Shown here: positions 1-8,023 of the stretch, in pieces
Layout of the letters: the number at the start of each line of letters is the position of its first letter
How positions within the stretch are numbered: the stretch's first letter is position 1
Assembly: GCA_043789035.1 (NCBI GenBank)
Contig: JAYWIG010000298.1
Location: 1-31,829 of the forward strand
DNA: 31,829 nucleotides
Origin: JAYWIG01 sp043789035
GTDB lineage: Bacteria; Pseudomonadota; Gammaproteobacteria; Burkholderiales; Burkholderiaceae_E
Reading direction: 5' to 3'
Notes under the pieces: model-generated
What the model was told of the DNA's origin: nothing
Databases searched by the model: none
The model's input: only the letters and a program-made list of their open reading frames with translations
Program-made: the position numbers and the translations under genes

Positions 1-791
1 GGAGCCATGATGCCCAACCAAATCGTCGCTTCATAACCCTTCACGCCAGATTCATTCACTGTCGGCACATCAGGCAACACAGCGGAGCGAGTCAGGCCAG
101 TCGTTGCAATCGCTTTGACTCGACCCGCTTTAACTTGCTCCATCATGGTTGGAATGGCATCGAACATCATTTCAACTTGCCCACCGATCACATCGGTACG
201 GGCGCCTGAGCTGCCGCGATACGGGACGTGAACGATATAAGTTTGCGACATGGTTTTAAACAACTCACCGGCCATGTGATACGGCGTGCCAGGCCCACTC
301 GATGCGTAGTTGTATTTGCCCGGCTTTGCCTTCGCAAGCGCGAGCAGTTCCTTAATATTGTTGGCCGGGAAAGCAGGGTTCACCACTAACAACAATTCAG
401 AGGCGTTGACCGGCGCAACCGGCACAAAGTCGCGCATGAGCTGGTACGGCTTATTAGGAATAAGAGATTCATTTACCGTCTGGGTGTTTGACATCATCAG
501 CAGGGTGTAGCCATCCGGTGCCGATTTCGCAGCTGCATCGGTACCGATGACCGCACCACCACCTACCCGGTTCTCGACAATAAAGTTTTGCTTTAACCCT
601 TCAGTCAAGCGCTGAGCAACAGCACGCGCGTACAAATCTGCAGGGCCGCCTGCGGCAAACGGCACAATGATTTTTACAGCCTTGCTTGGGTATTCTTGGG
701 CTGAAACAGAAAAGCTCAATAGGGCAGGCAATACCGCTGCACAAATGCGGGTAAGAAATAATCGTTTCACTGAAGTCTCCGAAATTTTCAT
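1..791 (-). CDS. Bug-family (TctC-like) periplasmic solute-binding protein, C-terminus cut off
   Basis: The window edge removes the C-terminus: 263 codons remain where the family usually has about 320. The N-terminus has a signal peptide (hydrophobic stretch ending SFSVSAQ, then EYPSKAVKIIVPF). The family hallmarks PFAAGGPADLYAR, VENRVGGG, PDGYTLL and YRGSSGARTDVIGGQ appear in order. Bug proteins are typically periplasmic receptors for carboxylates and other small organic acids, sometimes with a TctAB permease, but the ligand cannot be read from sequence. The ATG at 791 overlaps the upstream hydrolase stop codon as ATGA, suggesting translational coupling. A GTG at 770 preceded by GGAGA would give a product seven residues shorter and is a real alternative. 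No TctAB genes are visible, though they could lie beyond the left edge. Confidence 0.93.
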   Translation of the reverse strand, partial: MKISETSVKRLFLTRICAAVLPALLSFSVSAQEYPSKAVKIIVPFAAGGPADLYARAVAQRLTEGLKQNFIVENRVGGGAVIGTDAAAKSAPDGYTLLMMSNTQTVNESLIPNKPYQLMRDFVPVAPVNASELLLVVNPAFPANNIKELLALAKAKPGKYNYASSGPGTPYHMAGELFKTMSQTYIVHVPYRGSSGARTDVIGGQVEMMFDAIPTMMEQVKAGRVKAIATTGLTRSAVLPDVPTVNESGVKGYEATIWLGIMA

Positions 792-1450
792 GCTAGCACC
801 TTGGCTAGCCACTCGTTTAGATCCTGAATTTCCTCAGCGCAAACAGAATGCGGCATAGGGTATTCTTTCCACTCCACGGTGTAGCCTAAGGTGTCTAGCG
901 CCTGTTTAGATGCTGCTGCTCTAACAATTGGCACGACCTCATCATGACGACCATGGGCCAAAAATATCGGTGTCGTTGCATTTGCTTGGCTTCGTTCTGC
1001 TGCTGTGGTCACTGCAATCGGTAAGTAGCCGGACATGCCCACAATTCCTGCCAACTTTTCTTCATGACGTAAGCCCACCATAAGTGCCATGGCACAACCT
1101 TGAGAAAAACCGGCAATCACAATTCGATTGGCAGGGATGCCTCTGGCTTTTTCTCGGGCCAATAAGTCTTCAATGCTCAGGCGCGATTTGCGCAAACCCG
1201 CTTCGTCTTCTTGTCGGCCTAGATCGGTAGCAACAATGTCGTACCACGCGGGCATTTTGTAGCCACCATTAATCGTCACTGGCATGATGGGCGCATTCGG
1301 AAAAACGAAGCGAACATTGCCGATTGCGCTGAAATCCATTTCGCCCACGATGGGTACGAAGTCGTTACCGTCGGCGCCTAAGCCGTGCATCAGTAATACC
1401 GTGGCCGTTGGATTTGGGCCAGTTTCTATTTCAATTGTTTCTAGTTCCAT
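788..1450 (-). CDS. alpha/beta-hydrolase, phospholipase/carboxylesterase family (EstB/YpfH-like)
   Basis: A serine hydrolase of about 220 residues, the usual length for small bacterial carboxylesterases. With the start at 1450 the nucleophile is Ser116 in GFSQG, the acid Asp170 in HGRHDEVVP and the base His201 in PMPHSV; LLMHGLGADGNDF near the N-terminus forms the oxyanion-hole region. No signal peptide is seen, so it is probably cytoplasmic. Three consecutive ATG codons lie at 1456, 1453 and 1450; the AGAG at 1457-1460 is best spaced for the last. A longer frame reaches 1507 but would overlap rlmJ and add residues unlike the family. The gene lies 19 bases after rlmJ and overlaps the downstream Bug gene by four bases. 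Natural substrate unknown. Confidence 0.9.
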   Translation of the reverse strand: MELETIEIETGPNPTATVLLMHGLGADGNDFVPIVGEMDFSAIGNVRFVFPNAPIMPVTINGGYKMPAWYDIVATDLGRQEDEAGLRKSRLSIEDLLAREKARGIPANRIVIAGFSQGCAMALMVGLRHEEKLAGIVGMSGYLPIAVTTAAERSQANATTPIFLAHGRHDEVVPIVRAAASKQALDTLGYTVEWKEYPMPHSVCAEEIQDLNEWLAKVLA

Positions 1451-1469
1451 CATCATCTCTAGTAAAAAA

Positions 1470-2372
1470 TTAGCCGCCACTTTCCAAATTAGAGTTGGCA
1501 TGGGCATCTTGCCCTAGCAAAGTGGCAAGTTGCGGCAACGCCGTTTTTAGTGCGCCATATAAGGTATAGGGTGGATTGATTAAAAACATGCCGCTGCCGG
1601 GTAAACCGGGCCGCTGGTTATCGCTACTTTCAACATCATAACCGTGCGTTGTATTCACCGCACCTGCATTCACAATCAAGCTTGCATGCAGCCAATTCTT
1701 TCCCGCACGGGTAGCAGCAAGCTTCAATTTACGCGGTAGATCTTGGGCTTCACGCCTGGCAATAATTGGGTACCAAACTACATAGGTGCCTGTAGCGAAC
1801 CGCTTTAATGAATCGGTCAGCAAAGCGATCACCTTGGCATAATCAGTTTTGATTTCATAGCTAGGGTCGCAAAGCAACAAACCACGGCGTGCAGGAGGAG
1901 GAAGAAATTTCTTTGGTCCTTCAAAGCCGTCCTCGATATGTACTGCCACTTGGCGGCCAGCTTGAAGCTCTTGCACGTTATTCACCAACGCCCGTGAATC
2001 AGTCGAATGCAATTCGAACATTTTGAGTTTGTCAGTTTCGCGCAGTAAGCGCTGCGCGATAAACGGCGAACCCGGATACACCTTGAATGAGTTCGGTGTA
2101 TTAAAACTCGCCACCATATCTAAATAATCTTGCACCGCAGGTTGCAAAGTGCCCGCAGGGGCGGCGATGAGCTTGGCAATACCATCATCGGCTTCGCCGC
2201 TGGTGCGTGCAAAGCTATCGTCTAAACGATAAAGCCCTGCTCCCGCATGGGTATCGACTACGGTAATAGGCGTGTCTTTTTGAAGCAGATGCTTCAAGGT
2301 GGCGATGAGCACCATGTGTTTGAGAACGTCGGCATGGTTGCCGGCATGAAAGGCGTGGCGATAACTAAACAT
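1470..2372 (-). CDS. rlmJ: 23S rRNA (adenine(2030)-N6)-methyltransferase RlmJ
   Basis: The product (300 residues) starts MFSYRHAFHAGNHADVLKH, the near-invariant beginning of RlmJ, which methylates A2030 of 23S rRNA using S-adenosylmethionine. VVDTHAGAGLY forms the cofactor-binding motif. The catalytic motif reads DPSYE rather than the DPPY that is commonest in N6-adenine methyltransferases; a Pro-to-Ser change there appears in some relatives and the essential Asp and Tyr are kept, so activity is expected. I chose the ATG at 2372 because it aligns with the family N-terminus; an upstream TTG at 2390 would add six residues (MSYHGG). The gene is divergent from the HAD gene with 54 bases between starts and leads a short operon with the hydrolase and Bug genes. 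Confidence 0.95.
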   Translation of the reverse strand: MFSYRHAFHAGNHADVLKHMVLIATLKHLLQKDTPITVVDTHAGAGLYRLDDSFARTSGEADDGIAKLIAAPAGTLQPAVQDYLDMVASFNTPNSFKVYPGSPFIAQRLLRETDKLKMFELHSTDSRALVNNVQELQAGRQVAVHIEDGFEGPKKFLPPPARRGLLLCDPSYEIKTDYAKVIALLTDSLKRFATGTYVVWYPIIARREAQDLPRKLKLAATRAGKNWLHASLIVNAGAVNTTHGYDVESSDNQRPGLPGSGMFLINPPYTLYGALKTALPQLATLLGQDAHANSNLESGG

Positions 2373-2426
2373 CCCGCCATGGTATGACAAAATCGAAAAA
2401 CTAAATGACGATTGAGGAAAACAGAG

Positions 2427-3128
2427 ATGGCAATAAAAGCATTAGTGTTCGACGTATTTGGAACGGTAGTTGATTGGCGCGGTTCAATTATTCGAGAAGG
2501 CGACCTTTTAGGTGCTCAGCTTGGCATTGCGCGAGATTGGCCTGCATTTGCAGATGCTTGGCGTGCGGGCTATGTGCCAGCCATGGATAAAGTTCGTAAA
2601 GGCACACTCCCATGGATGAACATCGATTCGCTCCATAGGCTGATTTTGAATGATTTGTTAGAGCAGTTTGAACTTACGCATTTAACCGATGCACAAAAAG
2701 ATCATTTGAATCGTGTATGGCATCGCTTGATGCCCTGGCCAGATTCAGTCGGTGGTTTGTATCGCTTAAAAGCCAATCGACCCATCGCTACCTTATCGAA
2801 TGGGAATGTCTCTTTGCTAGTGAACATGGCGCGTAATGCGGGCTTGCCTTGGGACACGATTTTTAGTGCCGAACTTTTTAACCACTACAAACCTGACCCA
2901 GAGGTGTATCAAAGTGCGGCTGCCCTGCTCGGGTTTGCCAGAGACGAAGTGATGCTGGTTGCATCTCATCCTAGCGACTTAGAAGCCGCTAAACGAGCGG
3001 GATTACGCGCTGCTTATGTCAGTCGACCATTGGAATATGGTTCGATTGAAAAAGCCGAGCGAGCCGATGGGCACGACTTTGATTACAAGGTCGAGAGCTT
3101 TTATGAACTCGCCGATCGGCTGCATTAA
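2427..3128 (+). CDS. haloacid dehalogenase, type II (HAD superfamily)
   Basis: The 233-residue product has all four HAD motifs: DVFGTVVDW near the N-terminus (first Asp is the nucleophile), ATLSNGN (motif II), HYKPDPEVYQ (motif III Lys) and VASHPSDLEAAKRAG (motif IV). The overall pattern and length fit L-2-haloacid dehalogenases, which replace the halogen of short 2-haloacids with hydroxyl; many members have never been tested and may act as phosphatases. The ATG at 2427 has a well-placed GAGGA at 2414-2418; a TTG at 2412 extends the frame by five residues without a better ribosome site. The gene ends tail-to-tail with dbpA, the two TAA stops sharing the bases TTAA (3125-3128). No signal peptide. 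Confidence 0.9.
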   Translation: MAIKALVFDVFGTVVDWRGSIIREGDLLGAQLGIARDWPAFADAWRAGYVPAMDKVRKGTLPWMNIDSLHRLILNDLLEQFELTHLTDAQKDHLNRVWHRLMPWPDSVGGLYRLKANRPIATLSNGNVSLLVNMARNAGLPWDTIFSAELFNHYKPDPEVYQSAAALLGFARDEVMLVASHPSDLEAAKRAGLRAAYVSRPLEYGSIEKAERADGHDFDYKVESFYELADRLH

Positions 3129-4540
3129 AGCAATCGAACCCTAACAGTTTTGCCTTTAATCTTGGCGGCGCTTAAGTGTTTGAGCGCTGTTTTGGCCAAA
3201 TCTCTTTGCACTGCTACGTAAGTCGAAAACTCAGACACTGTAATTTTGCCGACGTTCTTGCCAGCAATACCACCATCACCTGTGAGCGCACCCAACACAT
3301 CGCCAGCGCGAATTTTCTCTTTCCGTTCGACCAAAATTTGAAGGGTAGCCATGGGGGGTTGTAAAGGTGCAGTCGTTGCAGAATGCAAATCATCTAACGA
3401 CGCCCATTGCACTGCACGCCCTTGAAGGTCTTCAATACGATTAAGCCTGCCCATTTCATTGGGGCTTACTAAGTTAAAGGCCAATCCTTCTTTATCGGCA
3501 CGCCCTGTTCTTCCAATTCGGTGAATGTGCTGCTCTGGCTCGAAAGTGACATCGACATTAATCACCGCTTCAAGATCAGCAATATCTAAACCACGTGCCG
3601 CAACATCGGTTGCTACCAGCACCGAACAGCTGCGATTGGAGAATTGCACTAAGACTTGATCTCTATCACGTTGCTCCAATTCCCCATGCAGCGCCAAAAC
3701 ATTGAAACCTTGCGCCTGAAGCTCTGCCAGCAAGCTCTTGCATTGCTGCTTGGTATTGCAAAACGCTAAGGTGCTGACCGGTCGATAATGATTGAGCAAA
3801 GTCGATACAGCGCTTAGTCTTTCGTTATCTTGTACCTCAAAAAACTGCTGACGAATCTTTTGCTCATCATGTTGCGATTCCACAGTAATACGCTCTGGTT
3901 GCCTCAGAAATTGAGCGCTTAATTTGGCAATCCCTTCTGGGTAAGTCGCCGAGAACATAAACGTTTGCCTCAAACTCGGCACTCGCTTCACCACATAGGC
4001 AATGCTCTCGTAAAAACCCATGTCGAGCATTAAATCGGCTTCGTCGAGCACCAGAGTATTGACCAAGCCCAACTCTAAGTTGCCACGGTCAAGCAAATCC
4101 ATGATTCGTCCTGGTGTGCCTACGCAAATATGAGCACCATGCTCCAAGCTATTACGCTGCCCACGCATCATGACGCCACCGGTGAGAGTAAGAATTTTGA
4201 TGTTGTCTTCTGAGCGCGCTAGGCGTCGGATTTCTTGCGTGACTTGATCGGCTAATTCGCGTGTCGGGCAAAGCACTAAAGCCTGTACATCTAATCGACT
4301 TACATCGAGCTTAGCTAACAAAGGAATAGCAAACGCTGCCGTTTTACCGCTACCGGTTTTAGCCTGCGCTAGCAGATCTTTACCAGCAAGCGCAATAGGT
4401 AAACTAGCGGCTTGAATCGGCGTCATTTGCAAGTAACCCAAGCGCTTTAAGTTCGCCAGCATTGCTTCGGAAAGCGGTAATCTTTCAAATAAGTGCTCAA
4501 AAGATTGAACATTCGAAGAAGTTTGAGTATCAGTGTTCAC
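3125..4540 (-). CDS. dbpA: ATP-dependent RNA helicase DbpA (DEAD-box)
   Basis: The product (471 residues; the E. coli protein is 457) has a complete DEAD-box core: Q-motif region TPIQAASLPIAL, Walker A AKTGSGKT (about 60-67), PTRELA, TPGR, DEAD (166-169), SAT (197-199) and HRIGRTGRA near 340. The last 80 or so residues (TLQILVERKEKIRAGDVLGALTG onward) match the DbpA RNA-binding domain that recognises helix 92 of 23S rRNA, so a role in 50S subunit assembly is expected. The frame opens with GTG at 4540. The ATG at 4553 is out of frame and hits a stop after two codons, and no in-frame ATG occurs before residue 27. The ribosome site is weak. The gene meets the HAD gene tail-to-tail. Confidence 0.95.
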   Translation of the reverse strand: MNTDTQTSSNVQSFEHLFERLPLSEAMLANLKRLGYLQMTPIQAASLPIALAGKDLLAQAKTGSGKTAAFAIPLLAKLDVSRLDVQALVLCPTRELADQVTQEIRRLARSEDNIKILTLTGGVMMRGQRNSLEHGAHICVGTPGRIMDLLDRGNLELGLVNTLVLDEADLMLDMGFYESIAYVVKRVPSLRQTFMFSATYPEGIAKLSAQFLRQPERITVESQHDEQKIRQQFFEVQDNERLSAVSTLLNHYRPVSTLAFCNTKQQCKSLLAELQAQGFNVLALHGELEQRDRDQVLVQFSNRSCSVLVATDVAARGLDIADLEAVINVDVTFEPEQHIHRIGRTGRADKEGLAFNLVSPNEMGRLNRIEDLQGRAVQWASLDDLHSATTAPLQPPMATLQILVERKEKIRAGDVLGALTGDGGIAGKNVGKITVSEFSTYVAVQRDLAKTALKHLSAAKIKGKTVRVRLL

Positions 4541-4655
4541 GCTAGGGTTTCATTCAATTCACCCAACTGTGGGTAGGCAACTTCGAGGTTTATTTGCTAT
4601 TTACGCTTGAGGAAAAGCCAAGTTCATTTTCCGCACTATTTTGATTTTCGGTACA

Positions 4656-4702
4656 TCTCAACGTTCGAACGTTGCTCAGAAATAGTTAGCAATGGTTATA
4701 AG
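4656..4702. promoter_or_regulatory. palindromic operator candidate with back-to-back promoter-like elements
   Basis: CAACGTTCGAACGTTG at 4659-4674 is a perfect inverted repeat. Its outer TTG ends each start a plausible -35 hexamer. On the plus strand TTGCTC (4672-4677) is followed after 18 bases by TTATAA (4696-4701). On the minus strand TTGAGA (4661-4656) faces dbpA, with only a weak AATAGT-like -10 about 15 bases on. Binding of a dimeric regulator would block both. The palindrome is seen directly; the promoters and operator role are inference. Confidence 0.35.
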
Positions 4703-4794
4703 TAGTGAGCATTTTGCTGATGCATTCTGAATCACCTGCTACATCAAGACAGTATCGATTTTATCTGTTCTCAAAACCGCGCCACTAAGACGTC

Positions 4795-4824
4795 AAAAAG
4801 CGCTGTGAAGGACAGCGCTTTTTT
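4795..4824. terminator. bidirectional Rho-independent terminator
   Basis: AAAAAGCGCTGT (4795-4806), loop GAAGG, and ACAGCGCTTTTT (4812-4823) form a 12-pair stem whose ends provide U-tracts on both strands. Read on the minus strand it ends the fasciclin transcript; read on the plus strand it would end any transcript begun at the promoter-like site near 4672-4702. Confidence 0.85.
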
Positions 4825-4874
4825 GGTTCGGCGGCACCTAGATGGTGCTGTCAAATGGGGTTGTCTAGACGAGC

Positions 4875-5345
4875 TTACATTTTCGGCATGATAACGGTGT
4901 CGATCACGTGGATAACGCCATTGTCAGCAGCCACATCGGTCGCGATTACCTTGGCATTGTTTACCGTTACACCGCCAGCCGTTTTAATCGAAATCATCGA
5001 ACCTTGTACAGTTTTCACATCGCCAGCCTTGACGTCCTTAGCCATCACTTTGCCTGCCACTACGTGGTAAGTGAGGATTGAGGCAAGCTTAGCTTTATCC
5101 TTAAGAAGCGCTTCAACGGTGCCTGCTGGCAGCTTTGCAAAGGCGGCATCGTTCGGCGCAAACACCGTGAATGGGCCTGGGCCTTTTAGGGTGTCGACTA
5201 AACCAGCTGCTTTTACGGCAGCAACTAATGTGTTGAATTGACCTGCGCTTACAGCGGTGTCAACGATGTCTGCGGCCTGAGCTGCGCCGAATGAGAATGC
5301 GGAAACGCTTAATGCCAAGGCCGTTTTTGCGATAAGTGTCTTCAT
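4875..5345 (-). CDS. secreted fasciclin (FAS1) domain protein
   Basis: The product (156 residues) has a signal peptide (residues 1-24, cleavage after AQAA-like sequence, before DIVDTAVSAG) and one FAS1 domain filling the rest. The two conserved FAS1 boxes are visible as FTVFAPNDAAFAKLP and, near the C-terminus, GVIHVIDTVIMP; YHVVAGKV is the central YH motif. FAS1 domains mediate adhesion or matrix contacts and many bacteria have one-domain secreted forms of unknown role. No membrane anchor or lipobox is seen, so it is periplasmic or released. It is a single-gene unit: the neighbouring upstream gene nei is 130 bases away and a strong terminator follows. No ECF sigma factor gene, a frequent companion of such genes, lies adjacent. 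Confidence 0.93.
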   Translation of the reverse strand: MKTLIAKTALALSVSAFSFGAAQAADIVDTAVSAGQFNTLVAAVKAAGLVDTLKGPGPFTVFAPNDAAFAKLPAGTVEALLKDKAKLASILTYHVVAGKVMAKDVKAGDVKTVQGSMISIKTAGGVTVNNAKVIATDVAADNGVIHVIDTVIMPKM

Positions 5346-5475
5346 GATGGGTTACTTTCAAGGTAAGGTTATCAAGATGTTGAATTTTTAGTCTAAATAT
5401 GAACGATAAACTCGTTTCATGACCTATGAGTCATAACTCAACCCTCACCCTTACAACTTTTTAAAAATACTAATT

Positions 5476-6303
5476 TCAGGCAGCCTTAGGCTGACAACTT
5501 GGGCACCAGTGCAACTGGCGTCCCGCTACTTCTTCCCTAACTATCGTTGCTTGGCAAGCCCAACACGATTGGCCATCTCTATCGAAAACAAAGTGGCGAT
5601 ACACTGAAAACGGAACGCCTGCTGCTTTCAGTGCCTTGGCTGACGTCAACTTATTAGTAATACCCGCACTTCGGTAAGCTTGGCGAACCACCGTTATGGC
5701 GGCTCTTGCAAAGATCTTTCTTTGTGCAGTACTGAGGTCCGCGAGTCGAACCCAAGGATGAAGCTTGGCAACATACAAGATTTCGCTTCTCAAGTAATTG
5801 CCCACCCCAGCAAGGAAGGACTGGTCTAACAAAATTTGAGCTAACAACTTTTTTTGCCATCGAGGCTCATTCAGACAGGCGACGACATCCATGAGTGAGA
5901 CACTTGGATCTAATAGTTCAACCCCTAGTTTTGCAATATAGGGATGTTTTGATACTTGCGCTGAATCAAGCACTTCAATATCAGAAGCGGAATACAAAAC
6001 AATGCGATGCTCATCGGTATCGAGAACGATTCGGCGCTGCTTATGGGTTGCTGGTTCAGCGCCTATTTTGAAAATTGCCCACTCACCGTATAGCTGATTA
6101 TGAGAATAAATGGTTTTCTCATTAGCAAAATGAGTAAGCACAGCCTTACCCCTCGGTTCGACTTCAAGTACAACGGCATTGATTAATCGTTTTGACCAAG
6201 CAGCTAGGTGTAGTTGACCAAACTCTAGATTCAGGACCGTCTTGCCTCGCAAAACTTTCGCAATGGCGTCGGTTGCACGCCGTATTTCTGGGCCTTCTGG
6301 CAT
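5476..6303 (-). CDS. nei: endonuclease VIII (Nei), Fpg/Nei-family DNA glycosylase
   Basis: The product (275 residues; E. coli Nei is 263) starts MPEGPEIRRATDAIAK, matching Nei rather than MutM, so Pro2 is the Schiff-base nucleophile and Glu3 the general acid. Other Nei features follow: PRGKAVLTHF with the catalytic Lys, YSHNQLYGEW, VLYSASDIEVL, LAQILLDQSFLAGVGNYLRSEIL (helix-two-turn-helix) and a C-terminal zinc finger with CWAC and CPSC. The enzyme excises oxidised pyrimidines and cleaves the abasic strand. It starts nine bases after the DUF3429 stop, in one run with the photolyase-like gene, so oxidative and light-damage repair functions are probably co-transcribed. The ribosome site is weak. 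Function call is secure; substrate range is inferred. Confidence 0.95.
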   Translation of the reverse strand: MPEGPEIRRATDAIAKVLRGKTVLNLEFGQLHLAAWSKRLINAVVLEVEPRGKAVLTHFANEKTIYSHNQLYGEWAIFKIGAEPATHKQRRIVLDTDEHRIVLYSASDIEVLDSAQVSKHPYIAKLGVELLDPSVSLMDVVACLNEPRWQKKLLAQILLDQSFLAGVGNYLRSEILYVAKLHPWVRLADLSTAQRKIFARAAITVVRQAYRSAGITNKLTSAKALKAAGVPFSVYRHFVFDRDGQSCWACQATIVREEVAGRQLHWCPSCQPKAA

Positions 6304-6312
6304 AACCGGGTC

Positions 6313-6753
6313 TTAGACAAGCCGCTCATTAAAAGCAAGCGCGGCCAGAGAAAGGCTCGCACCTATCGTTGCAACCCAACGCATACTGAGCACCCATACC
6401 GGGAAGCCGTAGCGTCGATAAGCAACCATATCAACGCCAAGCGCAAGTAACAAACCAGCAACTAACCAAAGCGGTTGCAAGTGTGGCGGATAAAGGCCCG
6501 TAACCCAGGCCCAAAGCGATGGAATCACACCCCAGGCAAGAGGCCAACCTCCTTGGTAACTGGCCTTGTTAAAAACAGCTCCCCAATGAATAGCACCCAC
6601 AAAGCTCAATATCACCATGCCGTAGGCAATCAACGCACGAAATGCCAACTCAGCGTGGGCAGGCATCCATGCGCTTACTCCGGCCAATCCGATAAACGGA
6701 ATCAACCCACCCAAGGTGAGTGCCCACGCAGCTGTTTTTAAGGGAAGATTCAT
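6313..6753 (-). CDS. DUF3429 inner-membrane protein
   Basis: The product (146 residues) is a small membrane protein with about four to five hydrophobic segments: roughly residues 8-28, 38-58, 70-88, 92-108 and 120-142. The LGGLIPFIGLAG start and the SFVGAIHWGAVF stretch are the recognisable DUF3429 features. The family's biochemical role is unknown; members often sit beside photolyase or other DNA-repair genes in proteobacteria. Here it begins three bases after the photolyase-like stop and ends nine bases before nei, so it is almost certainly co-transcribed with both. The ATG at 6753 is the obvious start. No catalytic motif is apparent. Confidence 0.88.
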   Translation of the reverse strand: MNLPLKTAAWALTLGGLIPFIGLAGVSAWMPAHAELAFRALIAYGMVILSFVGAIHWGAVFNKASYQGGWPLAWGVIPSLWAWVTGLYPPHLQPLWLVAGLLLALGVDMVAYRRYGFPVWVLSMRWVATIGASLSLAALAFNERLV

Positions 6754-6756
6754 AAA

Positions 6757-7983
6757 CTAGTAGCGATTATCCACAACGGCCACAAGCTTGCCAGATAGTT
6801 GCCGTGTTTGCTGATAAAACCGAGTAAATGATGAACACATTTCAGGTGGCGAAACAAACTGAGTAGGTTCAGGTTCTAACTGCAAATCTTTAATAGCCAG
6901 CGCCTCAAGCAGTTCTCGATAGCCTGGGTTATCGGTTCTTACGCAATGCACTGAAGTAAGGTTAGGGATCAACCTGGTCGCATCGCCGATAAACACCATG
7001 TCCGTTACTTCACGCATGCGTGCCAACACAAACTCCCATCTCGCCATTGACCAAGGATGGGCAGCATGGAAGGGCAAATGAATAATCCCTAGCCTTCTCT
7101 TTGCACCTGCCACTTTCACCAAATACTCACTCATGTTCCAAGGATGAACTAAATGAACCAAACCTTTCTTTGGCAAATCTGAGGGCACTATATTTAGCCA
7201 ATTTTGATACTCCTTTGATAGAAGTATTGTTTTTGGCGGTTCGGAGAAAATTTCAGGGGCCTTTGCTGCGTTAGAGAACTTTCTTTTGACTTCAGACTCA
7301 GGCCCAACATCAGGCCGCGTACGGGCAATTTCCTCAAGTTGTGGGTAATCACAATCAATAGCGGTACCTCGACTATGCCACTGGACTGGCGCAAATTTTT
7401 CAATGTTTTCTGCATTAAACAAATAGGGTTTCGCAGAAAATGTCGCCGCTACCCATTGCCAACTTAAATGGTTGCTACCCAAATCGCCATCGAGCAAGTG
7501 GCTATACATCCACTCAGCTCCAACTCTCCAATGTACTTTTCTTAAGTGCACGAGGTAGGATGCCACCCACATACGCGCATGATTGTGCAAGTACCCCGTT
7601 GAATACAGCTCGGTAATTGCCAGATCAATCGCAGCAATACCTGTAGTGCCTGTTAAAACATCGTCAGGCATTTTGTCCGCATAGTTGCCCTGCCAACAGG
7701 CGGGTTTGATATCTTTAAAAATGCCATCGCCAAGGTGCGACCAAACATGATGAAAAAACTCCCGCCAGGCAAATTCGAATGCCAGCTTGTCATCGAAGTT
7801 CAATCGATACTTGCCCATGAGATGCGCCACGGCCTCTGGTATCGTCAAAATACTGTGCGTGATATAGGGCGACAGCCGAGTAACCGCACCATTAAGCGCG
7901 TTTCGAGATTTAGCGTAGATTGCTGGATTGATATTGACCAAACGCGCACGCGCAGCCTTTACCGTAGGATCGAACATAGTCAT
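6757..7983 (-). CDS. photolyase/cryptochrome-like FAD-binding protein lacking the N-terminal antenna domain
   Basis: Residues 1-240 (of 408) correspond to the all-helical FAD-binding domain of photolyases: RLSPY (36-40), AWREFFHHVW (72-81), TGIAAIDLAITELYSTG (114-130), YLHNHARM (131-138) and LSWQWVAATFS (173-183). The alpha/beta antenna domain that normally precedes this is absent; the frame starts only 35 residues before RLSPY. From about 250 to 408 there is a second region with alternating hydrophobic strands (GLVHLVHPW, LGIIHLPFHAAHPW, DMVFIGD) that I cannot assign confidently. I recall a family of such short photolyase-like proteins in proteobacteria. Whether it repairs cyclobutane dimers, (6-4) products or only senses light is unknown. 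Start may be M1 (7983) or M3 (7977); both lack a good ribosome site. Position beside nei supports a repair role. Confidence 0.85.
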   Translation of the reverse strand: MTMFDPTVKAARARLVNINPAIYAKSRNALNGAVTRLSPYITHSILTIPEAVAHLMGKYRLNFDDKLAFEFAWREFFHHVWSHLGDGIFKDIKPACWQGNYADKMPDDVLTGTTGIAAIDLAITELYSTGYLHNHARMWVASYLVHLRKVHWRVGAEWMYSHLLDGDLGSNHLSWQWVAATFSAKPYLFNAENIEKFAPVQWHSRGTAIDCDYPQLEEIARTRPDVGPESEVKRKFSNAAKAPEIFSEPPKTILLSKEYQNWLNIVPSDLPKKGLVHLVHPWNMSEYLVKVAGAKRRLGIIHLPFHAAHPWSMARWEFVLARMREVTDMVFIGDATRLIPNLTSVHCVRTDNPGYRELLEALAIKDLQLEPEPTQFVSPPEMCSSFTRFYQQTRQLSGKLVAVVDNRY

Positions 7984-8023
7984 AGGCGAGTGGCTAACAA
8001 AAGCCGCTTTCGGAAAAAAGTGA

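Larger units (their letters stand above)
4541..4874. other. 334-base intergenic region between the fasciclin gene and dbpA
   Basis: I see no convincing protein gene here on either strand. It holds a perfect 16-base palindrome (4659-4674) flanked by -35-like hexamers on both strands, a bidirectional Rho-independent terminator (4795-4824) and a small hairpin, GCACC-TAGAT-GGTGC, at 4834-4848. The dbpA promoter must lie here because dbpA is the first gene of its transcript. Only about 50 bases separate the terminator from the end of the fasciclin gene, fitting its use as that gene's 3' end. Confidence 0.6.

Noticed and set aside
1457..1507. N-terminal extension of the hydrolase to 1507
   Set aside because: It overlaps rlmJ by 38 bases and adds residues unlike the family; the ATG cluster at 1450-1456 has a ribosome site.
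5419..5434. ATGAC-CTATGA-GTCAT dyad upstream of the fasciclin gene
   Set aside because: Five-base arms are short enough to occur by chance in AT-rich spacer, and no promoter elements are clearly arranged around it.
7194..7415. Minus-strand frame inside the photolyase-like gene, considered as a sign of frameshift
   Set aside because: The main frame is open throughout with FAD-domain motifs in register, so no frameshift is needed.
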